Made by a program: the position numbers and the translations under genes | Source: an uncultured Ruminococcus sp. | GTDB taxonomy: Bacteria > Bacillota > Clostridia > Oscillospirales > Ruminococcaceae | Assembly (NCBI GenBank): GCA_937907215.1 | Contig: CALESG010000053.1 | Span: forward strand, 1-56,430 | Length of the DNA stretch: 56,430 nt | Reading direction: 5' to 3' | The notes under the pieces: model-generated | Seen by the model: the letters and a program-made list of their open reading frames with translations, nothing else | Database searches by the model: none | Told to the model about the DNA's origin: nothing | Shown: one piece after another, positions 23,443 to 33,498 of the stretch | Layout: each line of letters opens with the position of its first letter | How positions within the stretch are numbered: the stretch's first letter is position 1

Positions 23443-25260
23443 TTACTTGTTAAGATTAGCTTCGATCTTGTCAAGCTCAGCATACAGAGCAGCTGGGATG
23501 TTGCCACCCTTAGCAGCAATGTCATCATTGTAGTATCTACGCATTTCAGCGATTTCCTTAGTCCAAAGTTCCTTATCAACAGCAAGGAGCTTATCCATGA
23601 TCTCAGGAGTTACTTCGTCTTCGATACCTTCAACGTTAATGTCGCCCTTCTTAGGCAGATAACCGATAGCAGTTTCCTCAGCGTCAACAGTACCTTCACA
23701 TCTCTTGATGATCCAGTCAAGAACTCTCATGTTGTCGCCGAAACCAGGCCAAATGAAGTTGCCTTCTTCGTCCTGCTTGAACCAGTTAACGTTGAAAATC
23801 TTAGGAGCCTTGTCACCAAGCTTTTCGCCCATTTCCAACCAGTGTGCCCAGTAATCGCCTACATTGTAGCCGATGAATGGCTTCATAGCCATTGGGTCAT
23901 GACGGAGTACACCTACAGCACCTGTTGCAGCTGCTGTTGTTTCAGAAGAAACAGCAGAACCAATGTATGTGCCGTGTGTCCAGTCAAATGACTGATATAC
24001 CAGAGGAGTTGTTGATGCACGACGACCACCAAAGATAATTGCGGAAATCGGTACACCTTCAGGATTGTTGAACTCAGGAGAAATGCATGGGCAGTTCTCA
24101 GCAGGAGCTGTAAATCTTGAGTTTGGATGAGCAAGGTTGCCGCCTTCAGCGATATACTCAGGACCATTTACCTTAGCACCCTTCCACTCTGTTGCATCAA
24201 CAGGAGGATTCTTGTCAAGCTTTTCCCACCAAACAGTGTTATCTTCATTGTTCATAGCAACGTTTGTGAAGATTGTGTTCTTGCGTGTGCAAGCCAGAGC
24301 GTTTGGATTGGACTTTTCGTTAGTACCAGGAGCAACGCCAAAGAAGCCGTTCTCAGGGTTGATAGCATAGAGTCTGCCGTCCTTACCAGGCTTCATCCAA
24401 GCAATATCATCACCTACTGTGAATACCTTGTAGCCATCCTTCTGATAGCCTTCCGGAGGAATAAGCATTGCAAGATTTGTCTTTCCACAAGCAGATGGGA
24501 ATGCAGCTGTGATATATTTTGTTTCGCCATCTGGCTTCTGAACGCCCAGAATGAGCATATGTTCAGCCATCCATCCTTCATTCTTACCCTGGAAGGAAGC
24601 AATACGCAGAGCGAAGCACTTCTTACCAAGAAGAACGTTGCCGCCGTAAGCAGAATTGATAGACCAGATTGTATTTTCCTCTGGGAAGTGTACGATATAA
24701 CGCTTCTCAGGATCTACATCAGCCTTGGAGTGAAGACCACGAACGAAGTCATCAGAAGTATCACCCAGATTTTCGAATGCAGCAGCACCCATTCTGGTCA
24801 TGATGTTCATGTTCAGTACAACATAAATAGAGTCAGTAAGCTCAACGCCAACCTTTGCCAGAGGAGAACCGATAGGACCCATTGAATATGGGATTACATA
24901 CATAGTTCTGCCCTTCATAACACCATCATACAGAGGAGTCAGCATAGCTTTCATTTCATCTGGAGCCATCCAGTTGTTAGTAGGACCTGCTGCTTCCTTA
25001 GTAGAAGTACAGATAAAAGTTCTATCCTCAACACGAGCAACGTCGTTAGGAAGAGTTCTGTGATACAGACAACCCGGAAGCTTTTCGTCATTCAGATAAT
25101 ACATTTTATTAGGATCGCCATCTGGAAGAGCTGTTACTTCTGCTGTGAGAGCGTCCAGCTGCTCCTTAGAACCATCGATCCATACTACTTTATCCGGCTT
25201 TGTCAGAGCAACCATCTCGTCAACCCAAGCCAGAACATTTTTGTTGTTAGTCAGTGCCAT
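23443..25260 (-). CDS. pckG: Phosphoenolpyruvate carboxykinase (GTP)
   Basis: Interconverts oxaloacetate plus GTP with PEP, CO2 and GDP; in fermentative anaerobes it often runs towards oxaloacetate, feeding succinate formation. The 605 residues carry the GTP-type signatures: the P-loop with reactive Cys (AAFPSACGKTNLAM), the metal site TVGDDIAWM and FFGVAPGTNEKSNPNA. Codon choice is markedly more biased (AAC, TTC, ATC) than in its neighbours, which points to high expression. AGGAGG precedes the ATG. The consensus promoter and a structured leader at 25280-25341 support strong transcription and a stable mRNA. Confidence 0.97.
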   Translation of the reverse strand: MALTNNKNVLAWVDEMVALTKPDKVVWIDGSKEQLDALTAEVTALPDGDPNKMYYLNDEKLPGCLYHRTLPNDVARVEDRTFICTSTKEAAGPTNNWMAPDEMKAMLTPLYDGVMKGRTMYVIPYSMGPIGSPLAKVGVELTDSIYVVLNMNIMTRMGAAAFENLGDTSDDFVRGLHSKADVDPEKRYIVHFPEENTIWSINSAYGGNVLLGKKCFALRIASFQGKNEGWMAEHMLILGVQKPDGETKYITAAFPSACGKTNLAMLIPPEGYQKDGYKVFTVGDDIAWMKPGKDGRLYAINPENGFFGVAPGTNEKSNPNALACTRKNTIFTNVAMNNEDNTVWWEKLDKNPPVDATEWKGAKVNGPEYIAEGGNLAHPNSRFTAPAENCPCISPEFNNPEGVPISAIIFGGRRASTTPLVYQSFDWTHGTYIGSAVSSETTAAATGAVGVLRHDPMAMKPFIGYNVGDYWAHWLEMGEKLGDKAPKIFNVNWFKQDEEGNFIWPGFGDNMRVLDWIIKRCEGTVDAEETAIGYLPKKGDINVEGIEDEVTPEIMDKLLAVDKELWTKEIAEMRRYYNDDIAAKGGNIPAALYAELDKIEANLNK

Positions 25261-25279
25261 TGGTAATACCTCCTATATT

Positions 25280-25341
25280 TGCATAAGTTTTATTATGCAT
25301 CATTCGAGAAGAGTAACCACTCTATAATATGTTCTCTTCTC
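25280..25341 (-). promoter_or_regulatory. Structured 5' leader of pckG
   Basis: Two hairpins: GAGAAGAG/CTCTTCTC (25306-25313 with 25334-25341) almost at the predicted 5' end, and TGCATAA/TTATGCA (25280-25286 with 25293-25299) before the ribosome-binding site. A 5'-end stem of this type can protect mRNA from decay. Confidence 0.55.
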
Positions 25342-25350
25342 TTTATCCTT

Positions 25351-25379
25351 ATTATAATTCCATTTGCTTCCAATGTCAA
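25351..25379 (-). promoter_or_regulatory. Consensus promoter of pckG
   Basis: Minus strand: TTGACA (25379-25374), 17-nt spacer, TATAAT (25356-25351); both perfect. The start would be near 25344. Confidence 0.9.
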
Positions 25380-25471
25380 GACATTTCCGTAAAATCCCAT
25401 TTATTTTTCAGAAATTGTTCACCTTTTGCGTTCTATCGTATTCCAGTCACGTACAGAATGACAATTTTTTG

Positions 25472-26509
25472 TCAAATTGTCCGCAGTGATTCAATCGAAA
25501 TATTTTCTTCAAGACTCATTGTAGCATAAGCATTTAAAGACGAATCAGCACGTATTCCAGCATCAAAATTATATGAGCCTGCACAAGCTATCATAGCAGC
25601 ATTATCACCGCAAAGTGAAAGCGGCGGCATATATAATGAATAGCCCTTTTTATCACACATCTTGCTCATCGCTTCACGTACACCGCTATTTGCCGAAACA
25701 CCGCCTGCAACTGCAATTTTATTATATCCAAGCCGCTCGGCAGCAGACATGGTATGTTCTGTCACAATGCTCGCAATAGTATTCTGGACACAAGCTGAAA
25801 GGTCATTGCAGTTTATCTCTTCGCCCTTTTGCTTTGCATTATGCAGCATATTTATCACCGCTGTTTTAAGTCCCGAAAAACTGAAATCATATTCATTACC
25901 TGCGATCTTTGGCCTTGGCAATGTGAATGCCTTTGGATCGCCGTTCTTTGACGCTTTGTCAATATGTACTCCGCCAGGATATGGAAATCCCATGGCACGA
26001 GCGCATTTATCAAAACACTCTCCTGCTGCGTCATCACGTGTTCTGCCTATCACATGAAATTCTGTGTATGACAGCACTTCAACTATATGGCTGTGACCTC
26101 CACTTACTACAAGGCAGAGATAAGGCGGCTTAAGATCAGGATGAGCAATATAATTTGCAGCAATATGACCGGCTATATGATGAACCGGCACAAGCGGCTT
26201 ATTAGCAGCAAGTGCAAGACCTTTTGCAAAATTAACTCCTACAAGCAAAGCTCCTATAAGTCCAGGTGCATATGTAACAGCAATACCATCAAGCTCATCA
26301 AGTTTAGTATGTGCATCTTCAAGAGCTTTTTGCACTACCCACAAGATGTTTTCACAATGACGGCGTGACGCTATTTCAGGCACAACACCGCCATAAAGCT
26401 TATGTTCATCTACTTGAGATGCTATAACATTTGACAACACCTCTCTGTGATCTTTTACAACACTCGCAGCGGTTTCATCACATGAACTTTCTATTCCTAA
26501 AATAAGCAT
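25472..26509 (-). CDS. tsaD: tRNA N6-adenosine threonylcarbamoyltransferase TsaD
   Basis: Transfers threonylcarbamoyl to A37 of ANN-decoding tRNAs, working with TsaB and TsaE. The ASKHA-fold signatures are present: ILGIESSCDETA, the metal site VPVHHIAGHIAANY, LVVSGGHSHI and VAGGVSANSGVR. Length 345 is standard. It is followed by a Dabb protein 13 bp downstream; rimI and polA lie upstream of that pair in the same direction. tsaB and tsaE are not in the window. Confidence 0.96.
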   Translation of the reverse strand: MLILGIESSCDETAASVVKDHREVLSNVIASQVDEHKLYGGVVPEIASRRHCENILWVVQKALEDAHTKLDELDGIAVTYAPGLIGALLVGVNFAKGLALAANKPLVPVHHIAGHIAANYIAHPDLKPPYLCLVVSGGHSHIVEVLSYTEFHVIGRTRDDAAGECFDKCARAMGFPYPGGVHIDKASKNGDPKAFTLPRPKIAGNEYDFSFSGLKTAVINMLHNAKQKGEEINCNDLSACVQNTIASIVTEHTMSAAERLGYNKIAVAGGVSANSGVREAMSKMCDKKGYSLYMPPLSLCGDNAAMIACAGSYNFDAGIRADSSLNAYATMSLEENISIESLRTI

Positions 26510-26522
26510 AATTTAAGACTCC

Positions 26523-26828
26523 TTAAAATTCATAATCAATGCAGGCTCTGAGTTCTCGTCTGGGGTTTATAAATTTTCCAAACTCAACATGAGAAGGATG
26601 AACCTGATATTCATTCAGTCCTTCTATATCGTCAAATTCACATACAAGTGCAAATTCATAATTATCAGGATTTGCTTTTTCAGTGTTGATGCATACATCA
26701 AGCTTTCTAAGAGTTGGTACTAAGTCTATAAGTTTCTCGGCACGGCTCTTTGCTTCCAATGCATTTTCAATTGCACTTTTTCCCTCGTATTTAGATTTCA
26801 GTTTAAACATTACTATATGCTTTATCAT
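26523..26828 (-). CDS. Dabb-domain (stress-responsive A/B barrel) protein
   Basis: A 101-residue ferredoxin-like protein. It starts IKHIVMFKLKSK and shows the family's DVCINTEKA, YEFALVCEFDD and YQVHPSHVEFGKFI, ending in ACIDYEF, all typical of the Dabb family, which forms dimeric alpha/beta barrels. The function in bacteria is mostly unknown. It sits between rimI and tsaD in a tight run of minus-strand genes (gaps of 6 and 13 bp), so it is cotranscribed with them. Confidence 0.87.
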   Translation of the reverse strand: MIKHIVMFKLKSKYEGKSAIENALEAKSRAEKLIDLVPTLRKLDVCINTEKANPDNYEFALVCEFDDIEGLNEYQVHPSHVEFGKFINPRRELRACIDYEF

Positions 26829-26834
26829 GATTTT

Positions 26835-27311
26835 TCATTTCCTTTCACATTTTATCTTTATTTTCCTTGTCATAAGAACAGCACCTTCGCAGGGCTCGCA
26901 ATAATATCTTTTTCTAAATCCTACCTGCTCAAATCCCATAGATATATAAAGATTTATTGCAGGTGAGTTGCTTTCCCGAACTTCCAGAAGAAAGCTTTTA
27001 TTTGGATATTCAAGCAGTGACCATTTTAGAAGTCTTTTTCCAATTCCCATTCTGCGGTATTCCGGCAATACCGCAATATCATCAACATTTATATCATCGC
27101 CTGTTTCTGATAAGACAATATATCCTATTATTTCACCAAGATTATCCTTTGCAAGAAATATTTTTGTATACACATTTTCAAATGCTTCTTTAAAAAGCTT
27201 TTCAGACCAAGGATCAGGGAATGATAATTCTGCAATTTCTGCAAGAATGCTCATATCCGTTATATCAGCAGCGGCAATAATAGTAATATCATTATCAGCC
27301 TTTTGCATCAT
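26835..27311 (-). CDS. rimI: Ribosomal-protein-alanine N-acetyltransferase RimI-like
   Basis: A 158-residue GNAT acetyltransferase. The acetyl-CoA loop is visible as VLPEYRRMGIGKRLL, with the RimI-type FLEVRESNSPAINLYISMGF region (here LLEVRESN...GFEQVGFRKRYY). RimI acetylates the N-terminus of ribosomal protein S18. The position next to tsaD is the usual one, which supports the name, though other GNAT substrates cannot be excluded. Its start overlaps the end of polA by 17 bp. Confidence 0.88.
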   Translation of the reverse strand: MMQKADNDITIIAAADITDMSILAEIAELSFPDPWSEKLFKEAFENVYTKIFLAKDNLGEIIGYIVLSETGDDINVDDIAVLPEYRRMGIGKRLLKWSLLEYPNKSFLLEVRESNSPAINLYISMGFEQVGFRKRYYCEPCEGAVLMTRKIKIKCERK

Positions 27312-29850
27312 ACCAGCTTCCCCCCATGCTTACCTCTGCTGTTAATGGAACATTAAAACTTACCACATTTTGCATTTCTTCACCGAGTATCTTAGCAGCT
27401 TGCAGTGCTGATTTTTGAGGAACTTCCACAATAAGCTCATCATGGACTTGCAAAATAAGTTTTGCTTCCGGCACTTCTGCCTTAAGGCGGTCATAAACTT
27501 TTACCATCGCCATTTTAATAATATCAGCAGCTGTACCTTGTATAGGTGTATTCATAGCGATTCTTTTTCCCGCCGCTTGTACCACTTTATTTGACTGTTT
27601 AAGTTCAGGCACTGGTCTTCGACGGTTAAAATATGTTGCAACATATCCATCACGTTTTGCATTTTCTACAACTTCTTCCATAAACGAACTTACCTTTGGA
27701 TAACGTGCAAGATAATTTTTTATATAGCGATTTGCTTCATATACAGATACTCCTATATCTTTTGAAAGAGAAAACGCACCTATACCATAAATAATTCCAA
27801 AATTTACAGCTTTGGCGGCACTTCTCATCTCACTTGTCACCATTTCGATCGGCATATCAAATACTTGTGCTGCTGTTGCAGTGTGAATATCCTCACCGCT
27901 GAGAAACGCTTCCTGCATATTTTCATCGCCGCATATATTTGCAAGTATTCTAAGTTCGATCTGGCTGTAATCAGCATCAAGAAGAATATTTCCCTCACTC
28001 GCTGTAAAGAATTTTCGCATATTGCTTCCAAGCTTTGTGCGGACAGGGATATTCTGCATGTTAGGTTCAGTAGATGAAATACGTCCTGTTCTGGTTTCAG
28101 TCTGTTTAAAAACAGAGTGTATTCGTCCATCCTTGCCAACTGTCTTTAAAAGTCCATCTACATAGGTAGATCTCAGCTTTGAATACTGCCGCCATTTCAG
28201 AACATGATCAACGATTTTATATTCGCCCCTTAGGGTTTCAAGTATCTCTGCATTTGTAGAATAGCCTGTCTTTGTTTTCTTGCCGTGAGGAAGTCCCATA
28301 TCTTTAAAAAGCACTTCTCCAAGCTGTTTCGGAGAACCTATATTAAATTCATGACCGGCTTCATCATATACCATCTGCTGCATTTCCTCTATCTGCTCAG
28401 ATAAATAAACGCCAAACTCTTTTACACCGTCCTTATCGACTTTAATTCCAATATGCTCCATGGAAGCAAGGACTTCGGTAAGCCTCAGCTCGAGTTTATA
28501 AAGTTCTGTCTGCTCCTGTTTATCTATAATACTCTCCATAACTTTACAAAGTTCTTTAAGGACAGCAAGGTCACTGTAATTGCCTTTGACATATGGAACA
28601 TGATATGTTATAGAAAGACGATCTATAGTATATTCAGATGTAGTGGGATTTAAAAGATAGGCACATATTTCGCCATCTGTTATTAGATTATTAAGCTCTG
28701 CACCGTGACTAAGCATATATCTATAATGCGGCTTTGCACCAAAAGTACACTTCTTTAAATCACTGCCCAGAAAGCTTTTTATAATCTCTTCATCACTTGT
28801 TTGATATACAATATTATTTTCAAATACAGATAAAACTTCCATTTCAAAAAGATATGTTTTAGCTGAATCTTCTTTTTCCCATGAAGATATTATTTCAAAA
28901 GTTAAAGCTTCCTCCGGATAATCAATCTGAACATCAGCTTTTTTATCTTTATCCTGATCCTGTTTGTCCTGAATGTCGCTATCAGAAGAGACATTCTCCA
29001 AATCAAGTTTTGATAAAAGCTTTGACATTTCCAGCTCCAGCAACAGTTCTTTAAGCTTTTCACGCTCAATAGGCTTTTTATTGTAATCTGAAATATCTTG
29101 AGGAATAGGTGCAGTCTGAACGATAGTTGCAAGCCACTTGCTTTGTTCGGCTTCAAACTTTGCGTTTACAAGCTTATTAAAAACGCCTTTCGTAAGACCT
29201 GCATTATCAATATTCTCATAGAGATTCTGGATATTATGCCATTTTTGAATAAGAACAGACGCTGTTTTTTGACCTATACCCGGCACGCCGGATATATTAT
29301 CTGAACTATCTCCCATAAGAGCTTTTAAATCAATAAGAGAAATAGGATCAAAGCCATATTCTTCTATAAAACGCTCGGGAGTATAGGATATAGTTTCCTT
29401 ATTAGTAACAAGACGCACTGTAACGTTATCATTTACAAGCTGCAAACTATCCCTGTCACCTGTTAATATATCACAATGTACGGATTGCTCTGTACATATT
29501 CTTGACAGCGTTCCAAGAATATCATCGGCTTCATATCCTTCACAAGTTACAACAGATACGCCCATAAGTGTAAGTATCTGCTTGATATACGGCATCTGCA
29601 TTGCAAGCTCTTCCGGCATACCCTTGCGATTCGCTTTATAGGTGCTTACAGCCTTATGACGAAATGTCGGAGATTTCAAGTCAAATGCTGCCACAATACG
29701 GTCTGGTTTTATTTCAGATACGTGCTTAAAATAAATATTCATAAAGCCGAATATGGCATTTGTATAGATTCCTTTTTGATTGGAGAGCAGCCTTATTCCG
29801 TAAAATGCACGGTTCAGTATACTGTTTCCATCAATAGCAAGTAAGCTCAT
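27295..29850 (-). CDS. polA: DNA polymerase I
   Basis: Family A polymerase for Okazaki maturation and repair. Residues 1-290 are the 5'-3' nuclease (LLAIDGNSILNRAFYG, EADDILGTL, GDSSDNISGVPGIGQKTA). Residues about 310-470 replace the 3'-5' exonuclease; the usual DTET motif is absent (YLFEMEVLSV), so proofreading is likely lost, as in many Firmicutes. The polymerase shows DADYSQIELRI, the O-helix RSAAKAVNFGIIYG and QVHDELIVE. The start at 29850 follows AGGAGG; 13 extra upstream codons run through the ribosome-binding site and are not coding. 851 residues. Confidence 0.97.
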   Translation of the reverse strand: MSLLAIDGNSILNRAFYGIRLLSNQKGIYTNAIFGFMNIYFKHVSEIKPDRIVAAFDLKSPTFRHKAVSTYKANRKGMPEELAMQMPYIKQILTLMGVSVVTCEGYEADDILGTLSRICTEQSVHCDILTGDRDSLQLVNDNVTVRLVTNKETISYTPERFIEEYGFDPISLIDLKALMGDSSDNISGVPGIGQKTASVLIQKWHNIQNLYENIDNAGLTKGVFNKLVNAKFEAEQSKWLATIVQTAPIPQDISDYNKKPIEREKLKELLLELEMSKLLSKLDLENVSSDSDIQDKQDQDKDKKADVQIDYPEEALTFEIISSWEKEDSAKTYLFEMEVLSVFENNIVYQTSDEEIIKSFLGSDLKKCTFGAKPHYRYMLSHGAELNNLITDGEICAYLLNPTTSEYTIDRLSITYHVPYVKGNYSDLAVLKELCKVMESIIDKQEQTELYKLELRLTEVLASMEHIGIKVDKDGVKEFGVYLSEQIEEMQQMVYDEAGHEFNIGSPKQLGEVLFKDMGLPHGKKTKTGYSTNAEILETLRGEYKIVDHVLKWRQYSKLRSTYVDGLLKTVGKDGRIHSVFKQTETRTGRISSTEPNMQNIPVRTKLGSNMRKFFTASEGNILLDADYSQIELRILANICGDENMQEAFLSGEDIHTATAAQVFDMPIEMVTSEMRSAAKAVNFGIIYGIGAFSLSKDIGVSVYEANRYIKNYLARYPKVSSFMEEVVENAKRDGYVATYFNRRRPVPELKQSNKVVQAAGKRIAMNTPIQGTAADIIKMAMVKVYDRLKAEVPEAKLILQVHDELIVEVPQKSALQAAKILGEEMQNVVSFNVPLTAEVSMGGSWYDAKG

Positions 29851-29942
29851 AGCATTACCTCCTGAATGGTATTTTCTATAGTATACCATATTTTGAAAAA
29901 AAAGAAAAGACCTTTTCTCTGCTATTTGCTCGCAAATATACT

Positions 29943-30911
29943 TTAGGCAAAATCTATATCAAAATCAAAAACCGATGCCCATTTAGCAGTACTGAAATCC
30001 TGACTACTATAATATTCAGGACAGTATTTTGCAAGACATCTGCCAAAGCCTATTACATCAGATTCTGCTGTTTTAAGCGTATCTTTTACTGCATCTGTGC
30101 ATTCCGACTTTATAATGCCTTTTGCAGCCTCTGCATTTCCAGAGCCTTTTATGCTGATCTTCACTTTTATATGTGGAATATTATCTTTTATTTCAGCCGA
30201 AAGATTAGTCTTTGCAGAATATATTTCATAGTCCTCAGCTCCATTTTCACCATAAACTGATATTCTATTTGGATAATTTTCACCTCTCAACCAACAAAGT
30301 CCGGCTGCTGATTTTTCAGAAATAGTATGAGATTTTCCATCTTTCAATATGCACATAGAAAGACCATTTTTTGTAATCGCAGGAATAAGCATAGAGCCGT
30401 CATCATCTTTTTTCTCAGACAGAATATGAAACAAATCGGTTTCCGGTATTCGTCCATTTTGCTCTTCCATAATGAGCCTGTCCGTAAGCAAGGTCATATC
30501 AGAATCTTCAGAAATTCTGCTGTCTGATGAAAGAAAAATCAATTTACAGCTTGGAGATATTCTATAATCATAAAGGCAGCTTTCAAGTTTATCAGTGAAG
30601 TCGGATCTATCAAAGCATAAAAGCTCAATATGACCCATAAATACATCTTTACCCCAAAGCACAGAGGCATTTTCTACAGCGTCTGATATTGTATGCCCTC
30701 TGCCTATGGAACATTTATTTTCACCTTCAAAAGGATAAAGTGTAATGGTTATATTATTTTTTTCGCTGAATAATGCACTTTGCACATATGCCCTGTCACG
30801 CACTTCCAGTGTATTATTCTGACAGCCTGTAAGTAGCAACAGGCTAGTGCTTAAACAAATTGAAATGATTTGTGAAATGACTTTTTTCATATTTATAATT
30901 ATATTATTCAA
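29943..30911 (-). CDS. gerAC: Spore germination lipoprotein, GerAC family
   Basis: The C subunit of a GerA-type nutrient germinant receptor, lipid-anchored on the outer face of the spore inner membrane. A signal sequence ends at the lipobox LLTGC, followed by the family's EVRDRAYVQSA and IGRGHTISDAVENAS. Length is about 322 residues. The TTG at 30911 lies 10 nt after AGGAG; an ATG at 30932 sits on that ribosome-binding site. With this start the gene begins 2 bp after the gerAB-like stop. It is the last gene of a three-gene operon. Confidence 0.87.
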   Translation of the reverse strand: MNNIIINMKKVISQIISICLSTSLLLLTGCQNNTLEVRDRAYVQSALFSEKNNITITLYPFEGENKCSIGRGHTISDAVENASVLWGKDVFMGHIELLCFDRSDFTDKLESCLYDYRISPSCKLIFLSSDSRISEDSDMTLLTDRLIMEEQNGRIPETDLFHILSEKKDDDGSMLIPAITKNGLSMCILKDGKSHTISEKSAAGLCWLRGENYPNRISVYGENGAEDYEIYSAKTNLSAEIKDNIPHIKVKISIKGSGNAEAAKGIIKSECTDAVKDTLKTAESDVIGFGRCLAKYCPEYYSSQDFSTAKWASVFDFDIDFA

Positions 30912-30913
30912 GT

Positions 30914-31933
30914 TTACGTTTTCTCCTTCCATGAATTGTGTTTCTTAAGCCTCACACAAAAAATAATCGGTATTAAAAATGATAAAATAAATATAGATAT
31001 TATACTGAAAATGCTTCCGGTATAGCTTATCATTCCAAACAATATGGCAGTACCTATCATAAGAAGAAGAGTTATAACACTTCTGAATTTTAATTTTGGA
31101 AAAATCATTCCCAAAAGATGAGCAGAGAGAACAGTAAACAAGGTTATGCGAAGTATACACAAAAGCACAAATAAAATAAGATACAATGAATCTGCCCTTT
31201 GACTGCTGAAAGGCTGAGAAACAGATGTCAATAAAAAGAATGGGTACTTTGCTGTTGGCAGCAGTGAACCTAGAACTGTAATGCAAAGAAAAAGTACTAT
31301 TTCCCATAAAACAAGTCCTGTCGGCAGGAATATAAGGGATTTATACGGTTTTTTATTATTGTTATTTGTAAAATTCATAAGCACAAAAAATACAGGAAGT
31401 GTATCAGCAAGCGATAAATTTTGAATTATACTTCTGACAACAGTAATATCTGTACTTTGAGAAAGTTCCATTGTATCCATTCTCCGAAAAGCACCTATAA
31501 TAAGAACTGCAATTGTAACCGCAAGTATTCCGGATACGATCGTTGACGCTCTTACAAAAGCAGACAATCCAAGAGAGGCTGCATAAAAGCAGACTACACC
31601 TATTAAAACAGCAGTTATCAGCGGTGCAGAAAACGGGAGCGAAAGCTCTTCTGAGCCATTCCATACAAGTATGAATGACATTCCTCCACGAAGTATAAAA
31701 TATAGCACAAAAAGACACGGTATAAAATAATGACCGCTATCACAATAAGCCGACAGAGAAAAGCCCTTTTTATAAAGAATTATAATAGGAATACAAAGTA
31801 AAAACTGAATGGCAAATGATATAGCGGTTCCTGCCATATACTCTATCCCAACAGGAGTAGAAAGACACATTAGCATAAATGCACTTGAAAGCAACAGTGA
31901 AGTTGTAAGCTGGCTACAGTTGATCTTATTCAT
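30914..31933 (-). CDS. gerAB: Spore germination permease, GerAB family
   Basis: The B subunit of the receptor, a ten-helix APC-type membrane protein that is thought to hold the germinant-binding pocket. About ten hydrophobic segments are visible over 339 residues, starting INCSQLTTSLLLSSAFML and with the usual short polar loops. It overlaps gerAA by 8 bp and precedes gerAC. The ligand cannot be predicted. Confidence 0.9.
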   Translation of the reverse strand: MNKINCSQLTTSLLLSSAFMLMCLSTPVGIEYMAGTAISFAIQFLLCIPIIILYKKGFSLSAYCDSGHYFIPCLFVLYFILRGGMSFILVWNGSEELSLPFSAPLITAVLIGVVCFYAASLGLSAFVRASTIVSGILAVTIAVLIIGAFRRMDTMELSQSTDITVVRSIIQNLSLADTLPVFFVLMNFTNNNNKKPYKSLIFLPTGLVLWEIVLFLCITVLGSLLPTAKYPFFLLTSVSQPFSSQRADSLYLILFVLLCILRITLFTVLSAHLLGMIFPKLKFRSVITLLLMIGTAILFGMISYTGSIFSIISIFILSFLIPIIFCVRLKKHNSWKEKT

Positions 31934-33380
31934 TATATTCCTCCACAGTAAAATTCCCGCTCTGCATTTTTCTAAAGCTTACTCGTGTGAAAACATCTCT
32001 CATTCCATGCCTTTTGAACGGCGCTATAGGTGCAGTGGTTGGAAATCCAAAGCTCTCTCCTGCACAAACATTGAATATTACAACACTGCCAAGAAGTCCT
32101 ATTCCAAAAAGTCCCAGTATTCCGCCTGCAATTATAAATGCAATACGCAAAATCGTTATAGGCTGATTCAAATCCGGAACAACAAATCCGCTTATTACAG
32201 AAATCGCCGTTACAGTAAGCATGGGTGTGCTTATAAGTCCTGACGATACGGCAGCATCTCCTATGATAAGACCTGCTACTATGCTTACAGAACCGCCTAC
32301 AGCTTTTGGAAGCCTAAGTCCTGCTTCACGTATTATTTCATATACAAGCAATACACCTATTGCCTCTACTGCCAATGATAGAGGTGCGTTCTCTTCTGCC
32401 TTTGCCAAAATAAGCAAAAGTGTTCTATTTAAAAGTTCGGGATGATGAAGTGACACAGCAACATACAATGCCGGAAGAAGCAGTGCTATTAAAAATGTTA
32501 TATACTTTAAAATTCTTATAAAAGTTGTATAATATGGTCTAAAGCAATAGTCATCCATTGTCTGAAAACTCTCACACATAAGTTTTGGTACAACTATTGC
32601 AAAAGGTGTTCCATCTATTAAAATTCCTACTCTGCCCTCCAAAAGCTTTGCAGTCATTACATCAGGTCTTTGGGTCGTACTTACAGTATCAAATAAACAG
32701 CCTCTTCTATTTTCCAAAAACGGCTGTAAATATCCGGAAGAGAGTATACTCTCAAGTTCTGTACTATTTAGTCGATTTTTTATTTCTGATATAAGCTTCT
32801 TTGATACACGGTCATACATATAGCAAAGGCATATATCCGTCTGACTCTTTTCGCCAAGCGGAAACAGTTCCATTTTTAAAAAGGGTGTTTTCATCCTTCG
32901 TCTTACCAAAGACATATTCATTCTTACTGTTTCTGCAAATCCGTCCCCAGCACCCATGACATTGCTTTCACCAGTTGGTTCGGATACTGATCGTTTGTCA
33001 TAACCTTGTACACCATAAACAAGGGCTGATGATGCACCATGCAGCAAAAGCACTGCAAAACCGGAATTCAGAAATCTAAATAAATCATGATAATTTTTAG
33101 CCTCACCTCTGTCCAGTGACAATAAAAGCTCACTATTCAGATAATCCATAAGTTTCGGCGTTGTAATATTTGAAAGCTGTATACTAGTAATAGGCTCAAG
33201 TATAAGTTCTGTTATTATACTTGTTGCTACCATTCCTTCACATACAAGTAAAGCCGCCGGTATTCCGCTTAATGTGAATTCATTTATCATAACATCTGAA
33301 CTTCCGTCAGATATTTCCTTTATGCGTCTTATATTTTGCTGTAAATCAGGATTTATTGTTTCATTTTTAAAATCGCTCAC
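31926..33380 (-). CDS. gerAA: Spore germination protein, GerAA family
   Basis: The A subunit of the receptor, which forms an oligomeric channel. The soluble N-terminal half (about 1-280) shows family motifs such as DVMINEF, EPTGESNVMGAGDGFAET (a cation/loop motif) and RVGILIDGTPFAIVVP. The C-terminal half has about five membrane segments. The start is GTG with AAAGGCGG 8 nt before it. Length 484 is typical. It is first in the gerA-type operon; operons of this type are usually driven in the forespore by sigma-G, but no promoter is called here. Confidence 0.93.
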   Translation of the reverse strand: MSDFKNETINPDLQQNIRRIKEISDGSSDVMINEFTLSGIPAALLVCEGMVATSIITELILEPITSIQLSNITTPKLMDYLNSELLLSLDRGEAKNYHDLFRFLNSGFAVLLLHGASSALVYGVQGYDKRSVSEPTGESNVMGAGDGFAETVRMNMSLVRRRMKTPFLKMELFPLGEKSQTDICLCYMYDRVSKKLISEIKNRLNSTELESILSSGYLQPFLENRRGCLFDTVSTTQRPDVMTAKLLEGRVGILIDGTPFAIVVPKLMCESFQTMDDYCFRPYYTTFIRILKYITFLIALLLPALYVAVSLHHPELLNRTLLLILAKAEENAPLSLAVEAIGVLLVYEIIREAGLRLPKAVGGSVSIVAGLIIGDAAVSSGLISTPMLTVTAISVISGFVVPDLNQPITILRIAFIIAGGILGLFGIGLLGSVVIFNVCAGESFGFPTTAPIAPFKRHGMRDVFTRVSFRKMQSGNFTVEEYNE

Positions 33381-33498
33381 TTAAAAAACCGCCTTTCCGA
33401 ATGTTTTAGGCGATACCGCACAAAAACTGTGCGGCAGATACGCCGACAGATTTTTCGTCAGATAAAATAAAAAATGCAGTGAATACTTTGTGTATTCA

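Noticed and set aside
24127..24885. 252-codon plus-strand ORF
   Set aside because: It is antisense to pckG; the strongly biased codons of pckG keep the opposite frame open. No ribosome-binding site or family features.
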